Positions 32,931 through 45,729 of a stretch of 64,000 nucleotides of DNA are shown here, in pieces. A program made the translations under genes and the position numbers. The notes under the pieces were generated by a model. It saw only the letters and a program-made list of their open reading frames with translations, searched no databases and was not told the origin of the DNA. The DNA is from Adiantum capillus-veneris (lineage: Eukaryota; Streptophyta; Polypodiopsida; Polypodiales; Pteridaceae), in NCBI GenBank assembly GCA_014529385.2, contig CM043952.1, positions 61,954,119-62,018,118 of the forward strand, in the 5' to 3' direction. Position 1 is the first letter of the stretch, and each line of letters begins with the position of its first letter.

Positions 32931-35031
32931 CGACCGTTGTATGGTGCTAGCCCATCCAACCAAAGGCTAGCTAGGAAGAAGTGTGTGTGTGTGTGTGTGT
33001 GTGTATGAAATGAAAAGCCTAACACTAGTTTGATTATACAAACTATTGAATTATACAATGGAGTAGATCAGATTATACATACGGAGAAGGGTACAAGGAT
33101 AATGACAATATAATCAAGAGATAAGTTACATGTAAATAACATCTTGTCAATAGTTTACATTAGCCAAAATCTCTATTGCATGAAGAAATGTAGTTTTTCC
33201 TATCTCCAGGTAATGTTATTGATTTGATCCACTTGGTAGATATCCAGTCCTTAGAAACAAACCTCCACTACTCCTACGAGGAGAAGGATCTAGCCGTTAC
33301 CTGCATCCATACAAAAGCATTCAGTGAGAACTGGCTATGCTTGTGCATTTTACAAGTTTCAAAACTAGTTCAGTTGTTATCCATGTCACACTTGCAAGAT
33401 TAGCTTACAGCCTGAACTACGGACTACAATATGTCGAATGTATCAACAAAATCCAAAAAACCTTCTACGTGAAAAAATGGACAGCATCTTGTTTGTTTTT
33501 CGAAGCACTTGTCAAAAAGCCACAATATTTACCATCTCTTTGGAGACCCTCACAGGAGGATTAAGCCTTTTAAATTAGATAGAAACCTTTAAATTGAACA
33601 TGTATATCATAGAACTTAAGGTTAAATCATTGTCATTCACCATGCTAGGAAATTGAGCCCAATGTCAAAATCTAAAATAATCATGCAAGAATCCCCAATC
33701 AGTGAAATGGTATATTCATGATCCAAAAAAAGGTTTTTTTTACCGAAGGTTCTTCTATTAGTGATGATACTTTCTTACCGTAACCGAACTTAGTTTAGCA
33801 TATCATGTTATGACAAAAACGTTAGAAGCTTTAATTGCTTCAATCTCCGAATAGAGAAAGTGTTATCATCCATTACCTCCAAATATAAAAATGTAAAAAT
33901 TTAACCCACATCAGTTCTGCTGATCAATTTTCTAACAAATTTTTCTGGCATCTTGTTGGTCTAGTGACAAACTGTCACAAAAAAGGTTTCAGTACGTAAA
34001 TCTTGATGCCCTCGTATTTAAGCGGATTGTATATCCAATTATTTGAACTAGCTTACAAGCCAAAACCAACCCATTATAGAAAAAAGATGTCTTGTTTGTC
34101 ACAAAAAAAAACCACTACCACTATTTTTATGAGGATCCCATCATATGGTCACAATCATCTACTTAAAGCTACAATCTAGCTGGTAGGTCACCACCTACAG
34201 AACATGAATTCATATACATATCCAGGTGTCAGAACAAAGCCAGAAAACTAGTTTTTGACCTAGCCTTTGATAGAAATTCCAAAAATATGGCAACACCTTG
34301 TTTGTAATAGCAAAAAATCCTCAAAAAGGAACCAGTACGCATATCTTTACTCTGTCAATCACAGAATACATAACTCCATATTTGAGTTACTGCAAGGACT
34401 AGTAAGCATATTTTTATTATGTCAGCACCAAGCATAACGCTTAAAGATGTTTACCAGCTAATGTAAGATCCAAACATTCACACGATAAAAAACCATTTTC
34501 TGTGTCCTAGACTACAACCAGGTAGCTGAGTGTTATACAAAGCTTTCCAATGAGATATTATTGATAATATACGCGTGATGCTCAGTCAACCAGCACGCTT
34601 ATATTCATGAGATGTTTACTTACATAGGAAAGCCAACAGAGTTACCTCTCAGTTTCTGGATTTAACCTTCATGTCATAGAAATTGTAACACTAATACAAC
34701 CAACATCCTCCAACTGTTCTGTATTATGCTGAAGATTCAGAGAAATGACATTAATCAAACAAGAAAACCTGCTTATTATGAACACAAATCAAATTCCTAG
34801 ATATCTCAGTAGGCAGTACTGCCTACCTAGTTGGAAGGAGGCACATCGTGCAAAGGGGAATCCCCACATTTGTGTAAAGGAGGGATGGAGCATTCCGTGC
34901 TTTCGTTTTCCCAGTCCGAACGACAAGCTATCTGCATTTGGATGTTGAGAGCCAAAATGTCTTCATGTTGCATGGCAGTATCATAGGCAAAGTTGATCGT
35001 GAGCGAGCATGTGTGTGTGGGGGGGGGGGGG

Positions 35032-35085
<54 letters not shown>

Positions 35086-35107
35086 GTTTGCAACTCACGG
35101 CACAGGG
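32931..35107. other. No gene recognised
   Basis: AT-rich sequence with short (GT)n (32984-33004), a G run and a (GA)n run at 35019-35082. The short open frames match nothing I know. Confidence 0.5.
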
Positions 35108-35587
35108 TGTACTGCAGAACTACACAGAGCGACCATACGTAGGTTTTTATAGCGGGTTTTGTATTTACTAAGCTAAGCAAGGATAGAGAACCAATAACCC
35201 GATTGTGTATGGCCACATTATTTGAGTGTTGTATCGGATGTGTGAATGAGGTCAATAGGAGATATCCCTTGCTCGTGATTGGTAGCCTTATCATTATGGC
35301 CAAGTATGGTTGTTTGACATTTATGGCATCAACATGATGGTTCCAAAAAGATGGCCTAATTTATCTACCACCATCATGGCGTGCTCATATGCCCTTTGGG
35401 TCACAGCCCTTCCACCATAAAGAAAGTTGTAAAACCTCCACCATCCACTATAGGGTATTTTATGATAGTTCCAAGGGGTGTATGAATAGATGTGATAGAG
35501 AGAGAAAGAGTAAAATTACCCAAGATGGAAGAATTTGGTCAAGGGTAAGCTAAGGCACCAACATCTGAATAATTATTCAAGATTTAG
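35108..35587. repeat. Duplicated block, copy 2, left part
   Basis: Matches 31568-32090 and stops at TTAG (35584-35587), where the 10-kb transposon begins. The block resumes at 45752. Confidence 0.92.
35584..35587. repeat. Target-site duplication TTAG of the 10-kb transposon
   Basis: TTAG lies at both borders (35584-35587 and 45752-45755) but only once in the uninterrupted copy (CAAGATTTAGATATA near 32070). TTA plus one extra element base is the alternative reading. Confidence 0.85.
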
Positions 35588-35609
35588 GGGTGGATGCATG
35601 AATAGGTGG
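35588..35609 (+). repeat. Left terminal inverted repeat
   Basis: 22 bp, perfect match to the reverse complement of 45730-45751. After one mismatch, two more bases agree. An AACCGGTT palindrome follows within 20 bp. Confidence 0.95.
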
Positions 35610-35864
35610 CCCGGTTTTAACCGGTTGAAAGTTTCTTTTGGAGGCTTAAAATTTAGGGAGTATGAAACTGGTGTTATGGGCAAGAATTGTTTGAATTAAA
35701 TATTCATGTGGAGGATTCAAAAACACGTGTGGAGCCCACGTCAGAACGAATGTTCAGTCGAATGTTTTCATGACTGTGACTTCTCTGTATCTTTGTGCCT
35801 TTATCCTTCTGCGCCTTTCTCAGCTCACTCTACAGCCCCCTGTGCACGCTGCTTATCCTTCGCT

Positions 35865-38430
35865 ATGGATAGCAACCTAAGAAAGAGCCCAAGGAATGCA
35901 GCCCAACAGGTCTCCCCCACAAAGACCCGACATTCTCCCACGAAGGTATGTCACCTCTCTCTGTCTCTCTTTGTGTTGTGTACAGCGGACCTGTGTGTAG
36001 TAGAGTATTGAGGTGTGGATACATTGAGTAATGAGTATAGATTTATTCCTTTCAGAGACAGAAGTTACAGCCTCCTCCCAAAATCAGCTGCTTTGTTCAC
36101 CCCAAGGATGTGGAGGTGCCATTAAAGGCATTCTGCACGACAAAGGAGGATTTTCACAGGGAATATGGGTTAAGTCTTGAGGGGAAAGATGTTAGGAAGT
36201 TGACAGATGCAGATGTGCCCATATCCGACTGGATGAAAGTTTTCACGTGTCTTCCAATGAAGGAGAAAAAAGTGCCGATAAAAACAACAAGGCCAGATCA
36301 CTACAAGGCACTCTACCAGCTCTACAAGCAGGTGTACCAATCCAAACCACCAAACTATCTGTTGGGAGTCAAGTTTGCACGCGGATATGTTTATTTCGTA
36401 TGCACAGGTCCGGTAAAGTGGGCTGAGTTTGCATCTGAGGTGGTGAAGAATGTGACCAATGAAGGTCACTTAGATAGGAGAAGAGAACAATGGAAGTTAG
36501 AGACTTCCCAAGTATCCACAGGTACCCCAAGTGGTTCTGCCATCTTCCTAGTAAATACCCCATCCGGAAGTACACCAGTCGGAAGTGGACTTTTTGTGAC
36601 CACTCAGTCTGCCTTTAGTGTTGAAGTATCCACTTCCTTGCAAGAACTTCTTGTTGAGGTTAGAAAATCTCATGACAATGTATCAGCCGAGTGTCACAAG
36701 GCTAAGGATTCAGTGGTCAAATCTGTTACTGATGTGCACCGTTGCGAGGGTGCCCTTGACACCATCCGAATGCACTTCCGATCCCTGATGATGCCAATGT
36801 ACCAACAGGCTTGCTTGACAGCCTCCAAGAAAAAATTGACCAAGCAAAAGCCACCCTACAGCAGGCACAGGTATGCTTTTAACTCCATCTGATTGTAGTA
36901 TAATACATACAAAGTACTATACGGTATGATTTTTCATACCAGTAGGATTATATCATATTCGGTAAGGGTAGATGACAATACCGGTAGGATGTTATCATAC
37001 CGGTAGGATTATACCCTACCGGTATGATTACATCCTGCCGGTATGATTATATCCTACCGGTAGGATGTTATCTTACCGGTAGGATTTAGGAGATAATCCT
37101 ACCAGTATGATAACATCCTACTGGTATGGCTACATCCGACCGGTATGGTTAGATCCAACCGGTATGATAAAATCCAACCGGTTTGATGTTATGCTTCCGG
37201 TATACTGTTATCCTACCGGTATGATGTTACCGGATGTTATCCTACTGGTATGATGTTATACTATCCAGTATAATAACATTATACCGGTGGGATAACATCA
37301 TACCAGCAGGATGTAATCATACCGGTATGATAACATCATTATACTGATTTTCAAGCATTCATACCGATTTTATACCTGTTTGACATTGTCTGATAACAGA
37401 GGTCTCTTGCCTACAGGAAGAATTATCCAAATGCTTGGACCGTGAGGAAACCTTTGGTCTCTATGTCACATTTGTGACAGGCATGATTAGTCAACCAATG
37501 CTACCTGAAACCATAGTCTTGCCTGCACGAGTAACAGCTCCTGGACATAGTGTTGTTCTCATTGATGTGTGAAATGCTTGTGGTGTAAGAATTCATGATC
37601 ACAATCGCTCAAGCCATGTTGTTCTATTGCCTTGTTCACATGCATACCATGCATTTTGTTATGCTCACTTGGCTGAGAAAGGAAAGTGCATGCTTAAGGA
37701 TTGCCTCGGAGTTATTTCTGCAGAAGAACAATCCCTTCTAAAGAAGAAGCCAGTTGAACCATGCCCAAAAACAGGTGAGAAAATTGTTTCAATGGGTAAT
37801 CAGGTGGTTGATTTTTGTCTTCTCTGATGTTTTTTCAGAGTCAAGCTGCTTCAGAACTACTGCCGGTAAAGACACAGGGAACGATGCAGTGACGCCTGCA
37901 TACAAGACACCTGTGGAGGTATTGCTTGATGAAAATGTCCCTGGTAATGCTGAGAAACCTATTTCAGAAACAACAAAAGAAGAACAAAACTTTGAGGTAA
38001 AGGAGCAGAGTACGACTAGTGCTGAAGAGAAAACCCAGAATGAGGAAGACGATGTGTTGCTAGACAGCGTGCGGGTGACAAGATCAAAGACCCCGAGAAA
38101 ACGAGGCCAACATGGCAAGAGTAAGTTTTTTCATTGATTATGGCTCTAATAAGTGATCTCTTGCTGCACAGCTTTCTAAAGCTGATGGTCGTGTAGATGT
38201 CAGGCTGGAGGGAAGTCCTGAGGAGACCCTTGCTCAGCATATAAGAAAGGCAAAAAGAAAAAAAATCGAGAAGACTGGAGATGAGAATCCTGAAATGGAG
38301 CAAAAAACCGAGGAAGAGGAAGAGACCCAGGGGCAGCCAGAAGAGGAGATGGACATAGAAGACACTAAGGAGATGCAGAATACCGGCACAAGTTCTGACC
38401 CTAAACCCAGAGCCTGCAAAATATTATAGT
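35865..38430 (+). pseudogene. Transposon-borne zinc-finger / coiled-coil nuclear protein gene, damaged
   Basis: Five exons with GT-AG borders: 35865-35945 (MDSNLRKSPRNAAQQ), 36056-36870, about 37417-37771, about 37839-38121 and about 38171-38430. Exon 2 has an unknown N-terminal domain (residues about 28-160) and a coiled coil (GLLDSLQEKIDQAKATLQQA) reached only after a frameshift near 36770. Exon 3 has a Cys/His block (LPCSHAYHAFCYAHLAEKGK) but a TGA stop near 37569 that likely replaced Trp. The last exons are acidic, with a basic RKAKRKKIEK signal. The protein was probably nuclear. The family is unknown, and a relative is the relic at 469-1663. Confidence 0.6.
36890..37350. repeat. Minisatellite in intron 2 (ACCGGTAGGATTATATCCT type)
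   Basis: Units of about 17 bp built on ACCGGTATGAT or ACCGGTAGGAT in both orientations, separated by TTATATC or TTATCCT. The whole array is largely self-complementary. Confidence 0.92.
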
Positions 38431-38619
38431 TTGCCCCCCCATGTTTCTTTTTATGTAACCACTTCTGAAATTAATATAACTTTCTTTCCCATTCGATGTC
38501 TCTTTCATCTTGTGCCTAATTTTTGAACATTGGGTGTTTTTATTGTATGATTTCAATCTATAGATATGTCCTAATTGCATATTTAAATTTGAGTCTTGTG
38601 TAATTTTGCATCTGCAGAT

Positions 38620-39477
38620 ATGTTTTCAGTTGAAGAATGGCACCTTGCAGATAGGTTCAGGGCTGACAAGCAGAATGGCAGGGCTAACATTCGTGCAATA
38701 TGGAATTGCGTGTTGTCTCCTGCAGTGCTCGTGTTTCCTCTATGGTATAGACTAATTAAAATAATCCCACTGATATGGCCAAGGCCACCACCTCCGTTGA
38801 GCGTCCAACATAGGGTTCTCATTTTGGACCTTAATGGATTACTGCTCAAGAAATCTGATGGAAAATATGGTGAAGAATTGCCCCACTGGCCAGAAATGCG
38901 GTATGTTGTTGAAGGGGATACACAGTTTTGGGTAAGGCCCGATGCAGAAGTGTTTCTGAATTTTTGTTTCAGATGGTTCGAAGTGTGGATATGGAGCTGC
39001 TGCGAGTTTGAGAAGCTCAAACGCACGCTAGTGACAATGTTCCCTGACCACCACAAAAGATTCAATAGAGTGGTAAGTCAGGCGCAGTGCACAAGGGCCC
39101 CTTTTAAATTGGGCGCGACAGATAAACCGGTGTTCCACAAGAATCTCAAAAAATTTCCTAACCTACCACCTGACACACTTATCTTTGATGATTCTGGATA
39201 TAAGCTAATGTTTAATCCATTGGGGTCATTTCTTGTTTTTCCCAAGCTAGAAAAGCAGTCTAAAGAAGTGCGCGCGTGTTTTCTGTCAACCACTGTCATA
39301 AACTGGCTGGCACACTGGTTGTACTCTAAGGACAGAATTGAGTATACAAAGAGGACTGTAATTTGTGCAGACGGACAATCTGATGACACCTATGTGCGTC
39401 GTTTTTATTGGAAATGGCAGATTGACTTTTTCAAGAAGAAAGGAACAGATTTTTTATATAAAAAGAAAGCTTCATAA
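38620..39477 (+). CDS. FCP1/NIF-type HAD-fold protein carried by the transposon
   Basis: Intact frame of 285 residues from ATG 38620, directly after a TCTGCAG acceptor-like site, so an upstream exon is possible. Motif I reads ILDLNGLL at about residue 71, where active FCP1-type phosphatases have DxDxT. The first Asp is kept, while the second is Asn and Thr is Leu. Later blocks fit the NIF domain: WVRPDAEVFLNFC, FEVWIWSC (motif II region), and LIFDDSGYKLMFNP (motif IV, Asp-Asp kept). Plant NIF-domain proteins with DLNG exist, so this is probably a captured host gene. Such proteins dephosphorylate RNA polymerase II CTD or act as binding proteins. Activity here is uncertain. Confidence 0.8.
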   Translation: MFSVEEWHLADRFRADKQNGRANIRAIWNCVLSPAVLVFPLWYRLIKIIPLIWPRPPPPLSVQHRVLILDLNGLLLKKSDGKYGEELPHWPEMRYVVEGDTQFWVRPDAEVFLNFCFRWFEVWIWSCCEFEKLKRTLVTMFPDHHKRFNRVVSQAQCTRAPFKLGATDKPVFHKNLKKFPNLPPDTLIFDDSGYKLMFNPLGSFLVFPKLEKQSKEVRACFLSTTVINWLAHWLYSKDRIEYTKRTVICADGQSDDTYVRRFYWKWQIDFFKKKGTDFLYKKKAS

Positions 39478-39662
39478 AGTCTCTGAAGTGGGCGACTTTT
39501 GTCGATGTATTTTTTTGTCGATGGATGTAAATGAAGAATTACTCAGCCAAAAGGCTCAATCAATGTAACAGAATTCATGTATAATACATTTACAAGCAAG
39601 TTGCACGGAAATACGTTGTATTCTATATTTGAAGTATATTGCAAATAAAAGGAGACAGTGAG

Positions 39663-39720
39663 AGAGAGTGTCTGATAACGGTATTATACTGGGCATGACT
39701 GGTATGATACTGAGAAGTGA

Positions 39721-39799
<79 letters not shown>

Positions 39800-39913
39800 T
39801 CGGATACAAAGAAGTGACATGTATGATACCGGTATGATTCTTTCAAGTGACTGGTATGATACAGGTATGATACTGAGAAGTGACCGGTATGATATTGAGA
39901 AGTGACACGAGAG

Positions 39914-40003
<90 letters not shown>

Positions 40004-40306
40004 TTATACTGAGAAGTGACTAGTATGATACCGATATGATACTGTGAAGTGACTAATATGATACAGGTATGATACTGAGGAGTGACCGGTATGATACTGA
40101 GGAGTGACAGAGAGAGGGAGAGGGACTGGTATGATACTGGTATGATACTGTGGAGTGACCGGTATGATACTGAGACGTTACACACACACACACACACAGA
40201 GAGAGAGAAAGACAGAGGAACTTGTATAATACTGGTATCATACCAGTCACTCCTCAGTATCATACCGGTATGATACTGAGAAATGACTGGTATGATGTTT
40301 AGAAAT

Positions 40307-40390
<84 letters not shown>

Positions 40391-40536
40391 GAATGTATGA
40401 TATGGGTATGATACAGGGAAATGACTGGTATGATACTGTATCATACCGGTATGATATTGGGAATTGACTGGTATGATACCGGTATGATACTGAGAAATGA
40501 CTGGTATGATACAGAAATGATACTGAGAAGTGACAA

Positions 40537-40600
<64 letters not shown>
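39663..40600. repeat. Mixed satellite: (GA)n/(CA)n blocks and ACTGGTATGATACTGAGAAG units
   Basis: Units GACTGGTATGATACTGAGAA alternate with GGTATGATACCGGTATGA and are broken by (GA)n runs at 39727-39800, 39910-40005, 40339-40388 and 40541-40600. It lies between the convergent HAD-fold and transposase genes. Confidence 0.92.
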
Positions 40601-40669
40601 GGAGACAATTCAGTTTACAGTAATAGGCAGATATACACAAAATTATGCATTATGCATTTCTTAAGATGG

Positions 40670-43600
40670 TTACAGCTCAAAAGGCATACTATTGTAGATA
40701 GACTCAGTGACATCAAGTGATATTGTATATAGTTTTGAGTTGCTGGGATGGGGTATCATGGGGATTTTGATTGCCCAAACAAGATGTGAATATATAAACA
40801 CCTCTGGCTTTTTGTCCAAAAGCTCGTAGGTCTGCTCATTTATCATATGATAGTAAAACCCTTTGATAGCATAGGATCTTCGCCCAATGATATTTCCCCA
40901 GTCATCTTCAGCGTCTGAATGAAACTCTTGAATAGCTGCAGTGCATTTCACTATATAGAAATCCACTTTTTCTTCATTTTCATTTGGTGCGTGAACAGCA
41001 AAATTATCACCAACAATAAGAGCTTGACTGAGGGTGTCATAGTGTCCTTCATATACTGCATCCTCATTTATTTTGTCGTCATCATCTTGCCCTTCTTCTG
41101 TAGGCTCCAAAATAAGGTATGTCCAGAAAGGAACGTGTGGCTTGCTCACACATCTCCTCCCCTTTTCCTGTTTACATGCACTACAGAAACAAGACAGTGA
41201 ACGTGTTCTCAAAGAAGTTGTATCATGCTCTGAATATGCAGAAACAGAGTGCATTGAGCGGGTATTTTTTACAGCCTTCACATCCCAATTTTTTCCCCTT
41301 TCGACATCTCCCAATTCAATCACCCAAAAAATCCTGCTTACATAACAGGCCTGGGATGCATAGGTGGCTGTAGCACCATCTGACAAGGTCCGTCTCAATA
41401 ATGCCACAACATCTGTAGCACAGTCTATCTTTGGGCAGTTTGGCTGCAATTGGTATTGAATTAAAGACCTTTTTATCACTGCTCCCGCACTGCCGTGTTC
41501 TCCCTTACCATGTCCAGATCCAAAAAAGTTCCAAGACATTTTCCATCCCGTAAAAACATTGTATCTGCAATTTATTCAATGGATAGAAGAAGATTAATAT
41601 ACTCTTGGCACGATAAAATTACCAAAAAAAACACGTAATATAATATTATTGATGTTAGACAAGCATTTTATTACAACTTTAATGCCACTATGATAGGTCT
41701 CTATATTAAAACCACCTTCAGATAATGTTTGTTAGAACATGGTATACCTGGCAAGGAAATAGAATGGTCTTCTTGCTTTGAATTGTGAAGCTTCTCCATC
41801 AAACCATACCCAATGACGTTTTATATTTAGACCAAATTGCTTTAGCCATTCCGCATGTTTCAGAAAACAGTGTTGAACAAAATGTGTGCCATGTTGCTTG
41901 TCATCTGAAATGAAGAAGTGAATTGTCTGCATAATATAAAAATCAGAAATTATTGAAGGCTTAATACAAAAGAAATAATACTGATCTAGGGTGATGTCAT
42001 TACTTGCAATTCGGAAATATGTTATGTGCACAAAAATAGTTACTTGATTTGAATACCAGTGCATGGACTGAATCTCATTTTGTTCTTTGAAACTATAATT
42101 TTCAGCAAAGTCAACAACTGACACAACAACATCTTCTGGAAAGCTTTGTATACATTCCTTATATTGTTCTGCTTGCCATCTATACACAAAATTATGCATT
42201 ATGTATTTCTTAAGATGGTCTTTGAACATGACTGAGAGATCCTGGCATGATATTTCCTTATGCGACAAGACTTTCCTTTTCTTCTTCAGTCCGTCACGCG
42301 CAGTTCCTACTTCTAGGTCCTCAAAAATCTTCACCACAATCTTTTTAGCAATAAATGCAGCCTCTGCAGCACAAAAGTCTAACTTATCCGGGCCACACCT
42401 TTTACATTGACCACTCAAGCAGGCAAGGGCATGGAAGGTGGACGTATCTGATTTAGGACACAGTATAGAGTCCAATAAGGCTGTTACACTCTTGATAGGG
42501 TTTTTTGGTGCCTTGCATCCACCATTGTCTTTGCATATGTTTCATTGACAATGGCAAGATTTTCCATGTAGACCAAATACAGAACTTCGCATGTGATTTA
42601 TGGCATCCTTTAGGAAGGACATTTGAACATGTGAAATGCAGCAGCAAGTATATCGGTCTCTCAATTTTCGCACAAAATATGGCTTCATGTACTCAAACGC
42701 CCGCTGCCTTATTACAATTTCAGGGTATTGTTCTTTGAAGTTGAGAAAGAGCTCCACCTACAATGAAAGACATATATGGTTAAAGAACATTGAAGAAAAC
42801 TGCAGGTTTTGAGGAAAACTGTTACATTACTATAAACCAGTATTTTTATTTCAAACCACTATGTTTTTTCACTTAATTGGTTAGGTAAACCAGTATATAT
42901 GAACACATGTCCTTGGTACGTACCAGTGGTATATAAGTGTCAACCAGTGTAAATGTTCTTACTGCTGATGTAAACCAGTCTTTTCATTTATAACCGGTAT
43001 GTTATTTACCTAACCAGTACAAGTGAGCACTTAACCACGATGTATACCAGTGATAAATAAGTGTTAAAAATAATGAACACATGCCCTTGGTACGTACCAG
43101 TGGTATATAAGTGTCAACCAGTTCAAATGTTCTTACTGCTGATGTAAACCAGTTTTTTCATTTACAACCGGTATGTTATTTACCTAACCAGTACATGTGA
43201 GCACTTACCCATGATGTGTACCAGTGAAAAATAAGGGTTAAAAAAATGAACACACGTCCTTGGTACGTACCAGTGGTATATAAGTGTCAACGAGTTCAAA
43301 TGTTCTGACTGTTGATGTAAACCGGTCTTTTCATTTAAAACCGGTATGTTATTTACCTAACCAGTACATGTGAGCACTTAACCACGATGTATACCAGTGA
43401 GAAATAAGTGTTAAAGAAAATGAACACATGTCATTGGTACGTACCAATGGTATAGAAGTGTCAACCAGTGCAAATGTTCTTACTGCTGATGTAACCTAGT
43501 CTTTTCATTTAAAACCGGTATGTTATTTACCTAACCAGTACATGTGAGCACTTACCCATGATGTGTGCCAGTGAAAAATAAGGGTTAAAAAAATGAACAC

Positions 43601-45310
43601 ATATCCTTGGTACGTTCCAGTGGTATATAAGTGTCAACCAATGCAAATGTTCTTACTGCTGATGTAAACCAGTCTTTTCATTTAAAACCGGTATGTTATT
43701 TACCTAACCAGTACAAGTGAGCACTTAACCACGATGTATACCAGTGATAAATTAGTGTTAAAAGAAATTAACACATGTCCTTGGTACATGCCAGTGGTAT
43801 ATAAGCGTCAACTTGTTCAAATATTCTTACTGCTGATGTAAACCAATCTTTTCATTTAAAACTGCTATGTTATTTACTAACCAGTACATGTAAGCACTTA
43901 ACCACGATGTATACCAGTGAGAAAAATGTGTTTAAAAAAATGAACACATGTCCTTGGTACGTTCCAGTGGTATATAAGTGTCAACCAGTTCAAATGTTCT
44001 GACTGCTGATGTAAACCAGTCTTTTCATTTAAAACCGGTATGTTATTTACCTAACCAGTACATGTGAGGACTTAATCACGATGTATACCAGTGAGAAATA
44101 AGTGTACAAAAAAATTTACTGGATATATAAACCGCTATTTTCCTTTCAAACAGATATGTTTTTTACCTATCTGGCATGACAAACAGTACATGTGAACACT
44201 TGATGAGTACATGTGAACACTTAACCACTATGTATACCAGTGAGAAATAGGTGTTAAAAGATTTTTATTGATTATGTAAACCAGTTTTTTACCTAACCAG
44301 TTTATACATATCATACACGTGTGAAAGTATGCGTCTGCAAACGTATGTTTCAACAAACATACGCGTATGATAAAAACTATGTTTCCATTTATATTCTCCT
44401 TCACATCCAATATTTATCTACTCTTAGTATAGGACCAAATACAGATTCCCCTTATTTCCATTTATAACTTCCTTCATATCCGATTTCATATCTACTCTTA
44501 TCAACCCATTTATAGAGAATATAGGTCATGAATGCAAATATTAGAAAACAAAAATGGATATAGTGAAGCAAGTTATTACCTGAGATTGTTCAAGAAGATG
44601 CACAAGATGTTTGACATATGAATTTCCTTCAATACGCTTTCTGCACACATCCTTCTTATTGGGTGAAACACGAGTGTTAGACATCCAAAAAGAGAAGATC
44701 AACTCTTTCTCATCAGGTGTTATGAAGCCACGATCCATGGGCTATCGAGCACACAAAGAGATTGGCAAATTGCCATCACCTGCTGCCCTCAACCGATTCT
44801 TTGCAGCTATGAAGTTCCTCTTGTGCAAATTTAGCAACTTAGATGCAGCTGAAACATTCACTTTTGAGGTAGATGTACACTCAACATTCATAAGCATTGT
44901 GGTGATGAACCTTTTAAGAAAGAGCTCCTGTCCTCTCTTGGGTAATTTGATTCTATTGTGTTGCGTATGGCTTCAACGAAGGTTGTTTGTGCCCTGGGCA
45001 TTTCAAGGTCTCCAAGAGAAGGATGATTGACAAACTTGCACAAAATATCTGAGCGTGATGCAACATCGAGGGCCTTTGTACGCCGATTGAAGAGCATAAC
45101 AAGGTCATTGCAAAGTCTTTGACGCTTTGCATCATCAGCACCATTTTGATCATTATCTTTCTCACGTGATACCTGCTCAAGCTTGTTCTTAGCACGCTGC
45201 TCCCTCTTTCTCCTAGCATGATATTCCTTGACCGCATCAACAGCATACCTAGCACACAGTTCACAGTGAGGCTGAAAGCAGTCACATACAGTGTGAGATT
45301 CTTGCTCCAT
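40670..45310 (-). pseudogene. DDE-type transposase of the 10-kb element, several lesions
   Basis: From ATG 45310 (MEQESHTVCDCFQPHCELC): a zinc-like Cys cluster and a charged helix, then MDRGFITPDEKELIFSFW up to the donor at 44580. A satellite-filled intron (42760-44580) follows, then the core: CKRCGPDKLDFC, VVDFAENYSFKEQ (first Asp), QSMHWYSNQVTI, a 77-bp intron, WVWFDGEASQFKARR (second Asp), another intron, and WNFFGSGHGKGEHGSAG in frame 41539-40670. Where related proteins, as I recall them, have an acidic residue just after GKGxx, this copy has Gly-Ser. Stops (TAG near 44742, TGA near 42546) and a frameshift near 44930 make it inactive. Superfamily not certain. Confidence 0.7.
42830..44300. 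repeat. About eight tandem copies of a 173-bp unit in the transposase intron
   Basis: The landmark AACCGGTATGTTATTTACC recurs at about 42986, 43158, 43333, 43507, 43680, 43855 and 44027, a period of 172-175 bp. Every unit also has CCTTGGTACGTACCAGTGG and AACCAGTACATG. Copies differ by a few per cent. Confidence 0.95.
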
Positions 45311-45729
45311 GTTAGAGAGGGAGAGATTGAGCGAGGTGATAGACCTACAAAGAGCAAGAGCAGTATATGACACCAATAGATGTGTAATAGCCCTACAAAG
45401 TAAAACAGCAATCTGTGCTCCTACACAAAGAGTTAGAGAGAGACAGGAAAACGAGAGAGCGGGAAGACAAAGAGCTGGCTGACGTGCATAGTTAAGAGCT
45501 ACAGAGCCGTCTTCTATATTTTAAAAAGAGACGTGGAAATAGTAATGGTGTAAAGAGCTGGCTGACGTGCATAGTTAAGAGGTACATAGCCGTCTTCTAT
45601 ATTTAACAAAAAGCTGTGGAAATTCTATATTTAATTAAAAATCTGTTCAAAAGAATATATCGAATTGAACTAATAGAGATGGTTTTCTGTACTGGTTATA
45701 AAACCTCTGTCCGGAACAAGGTTTTTGGT

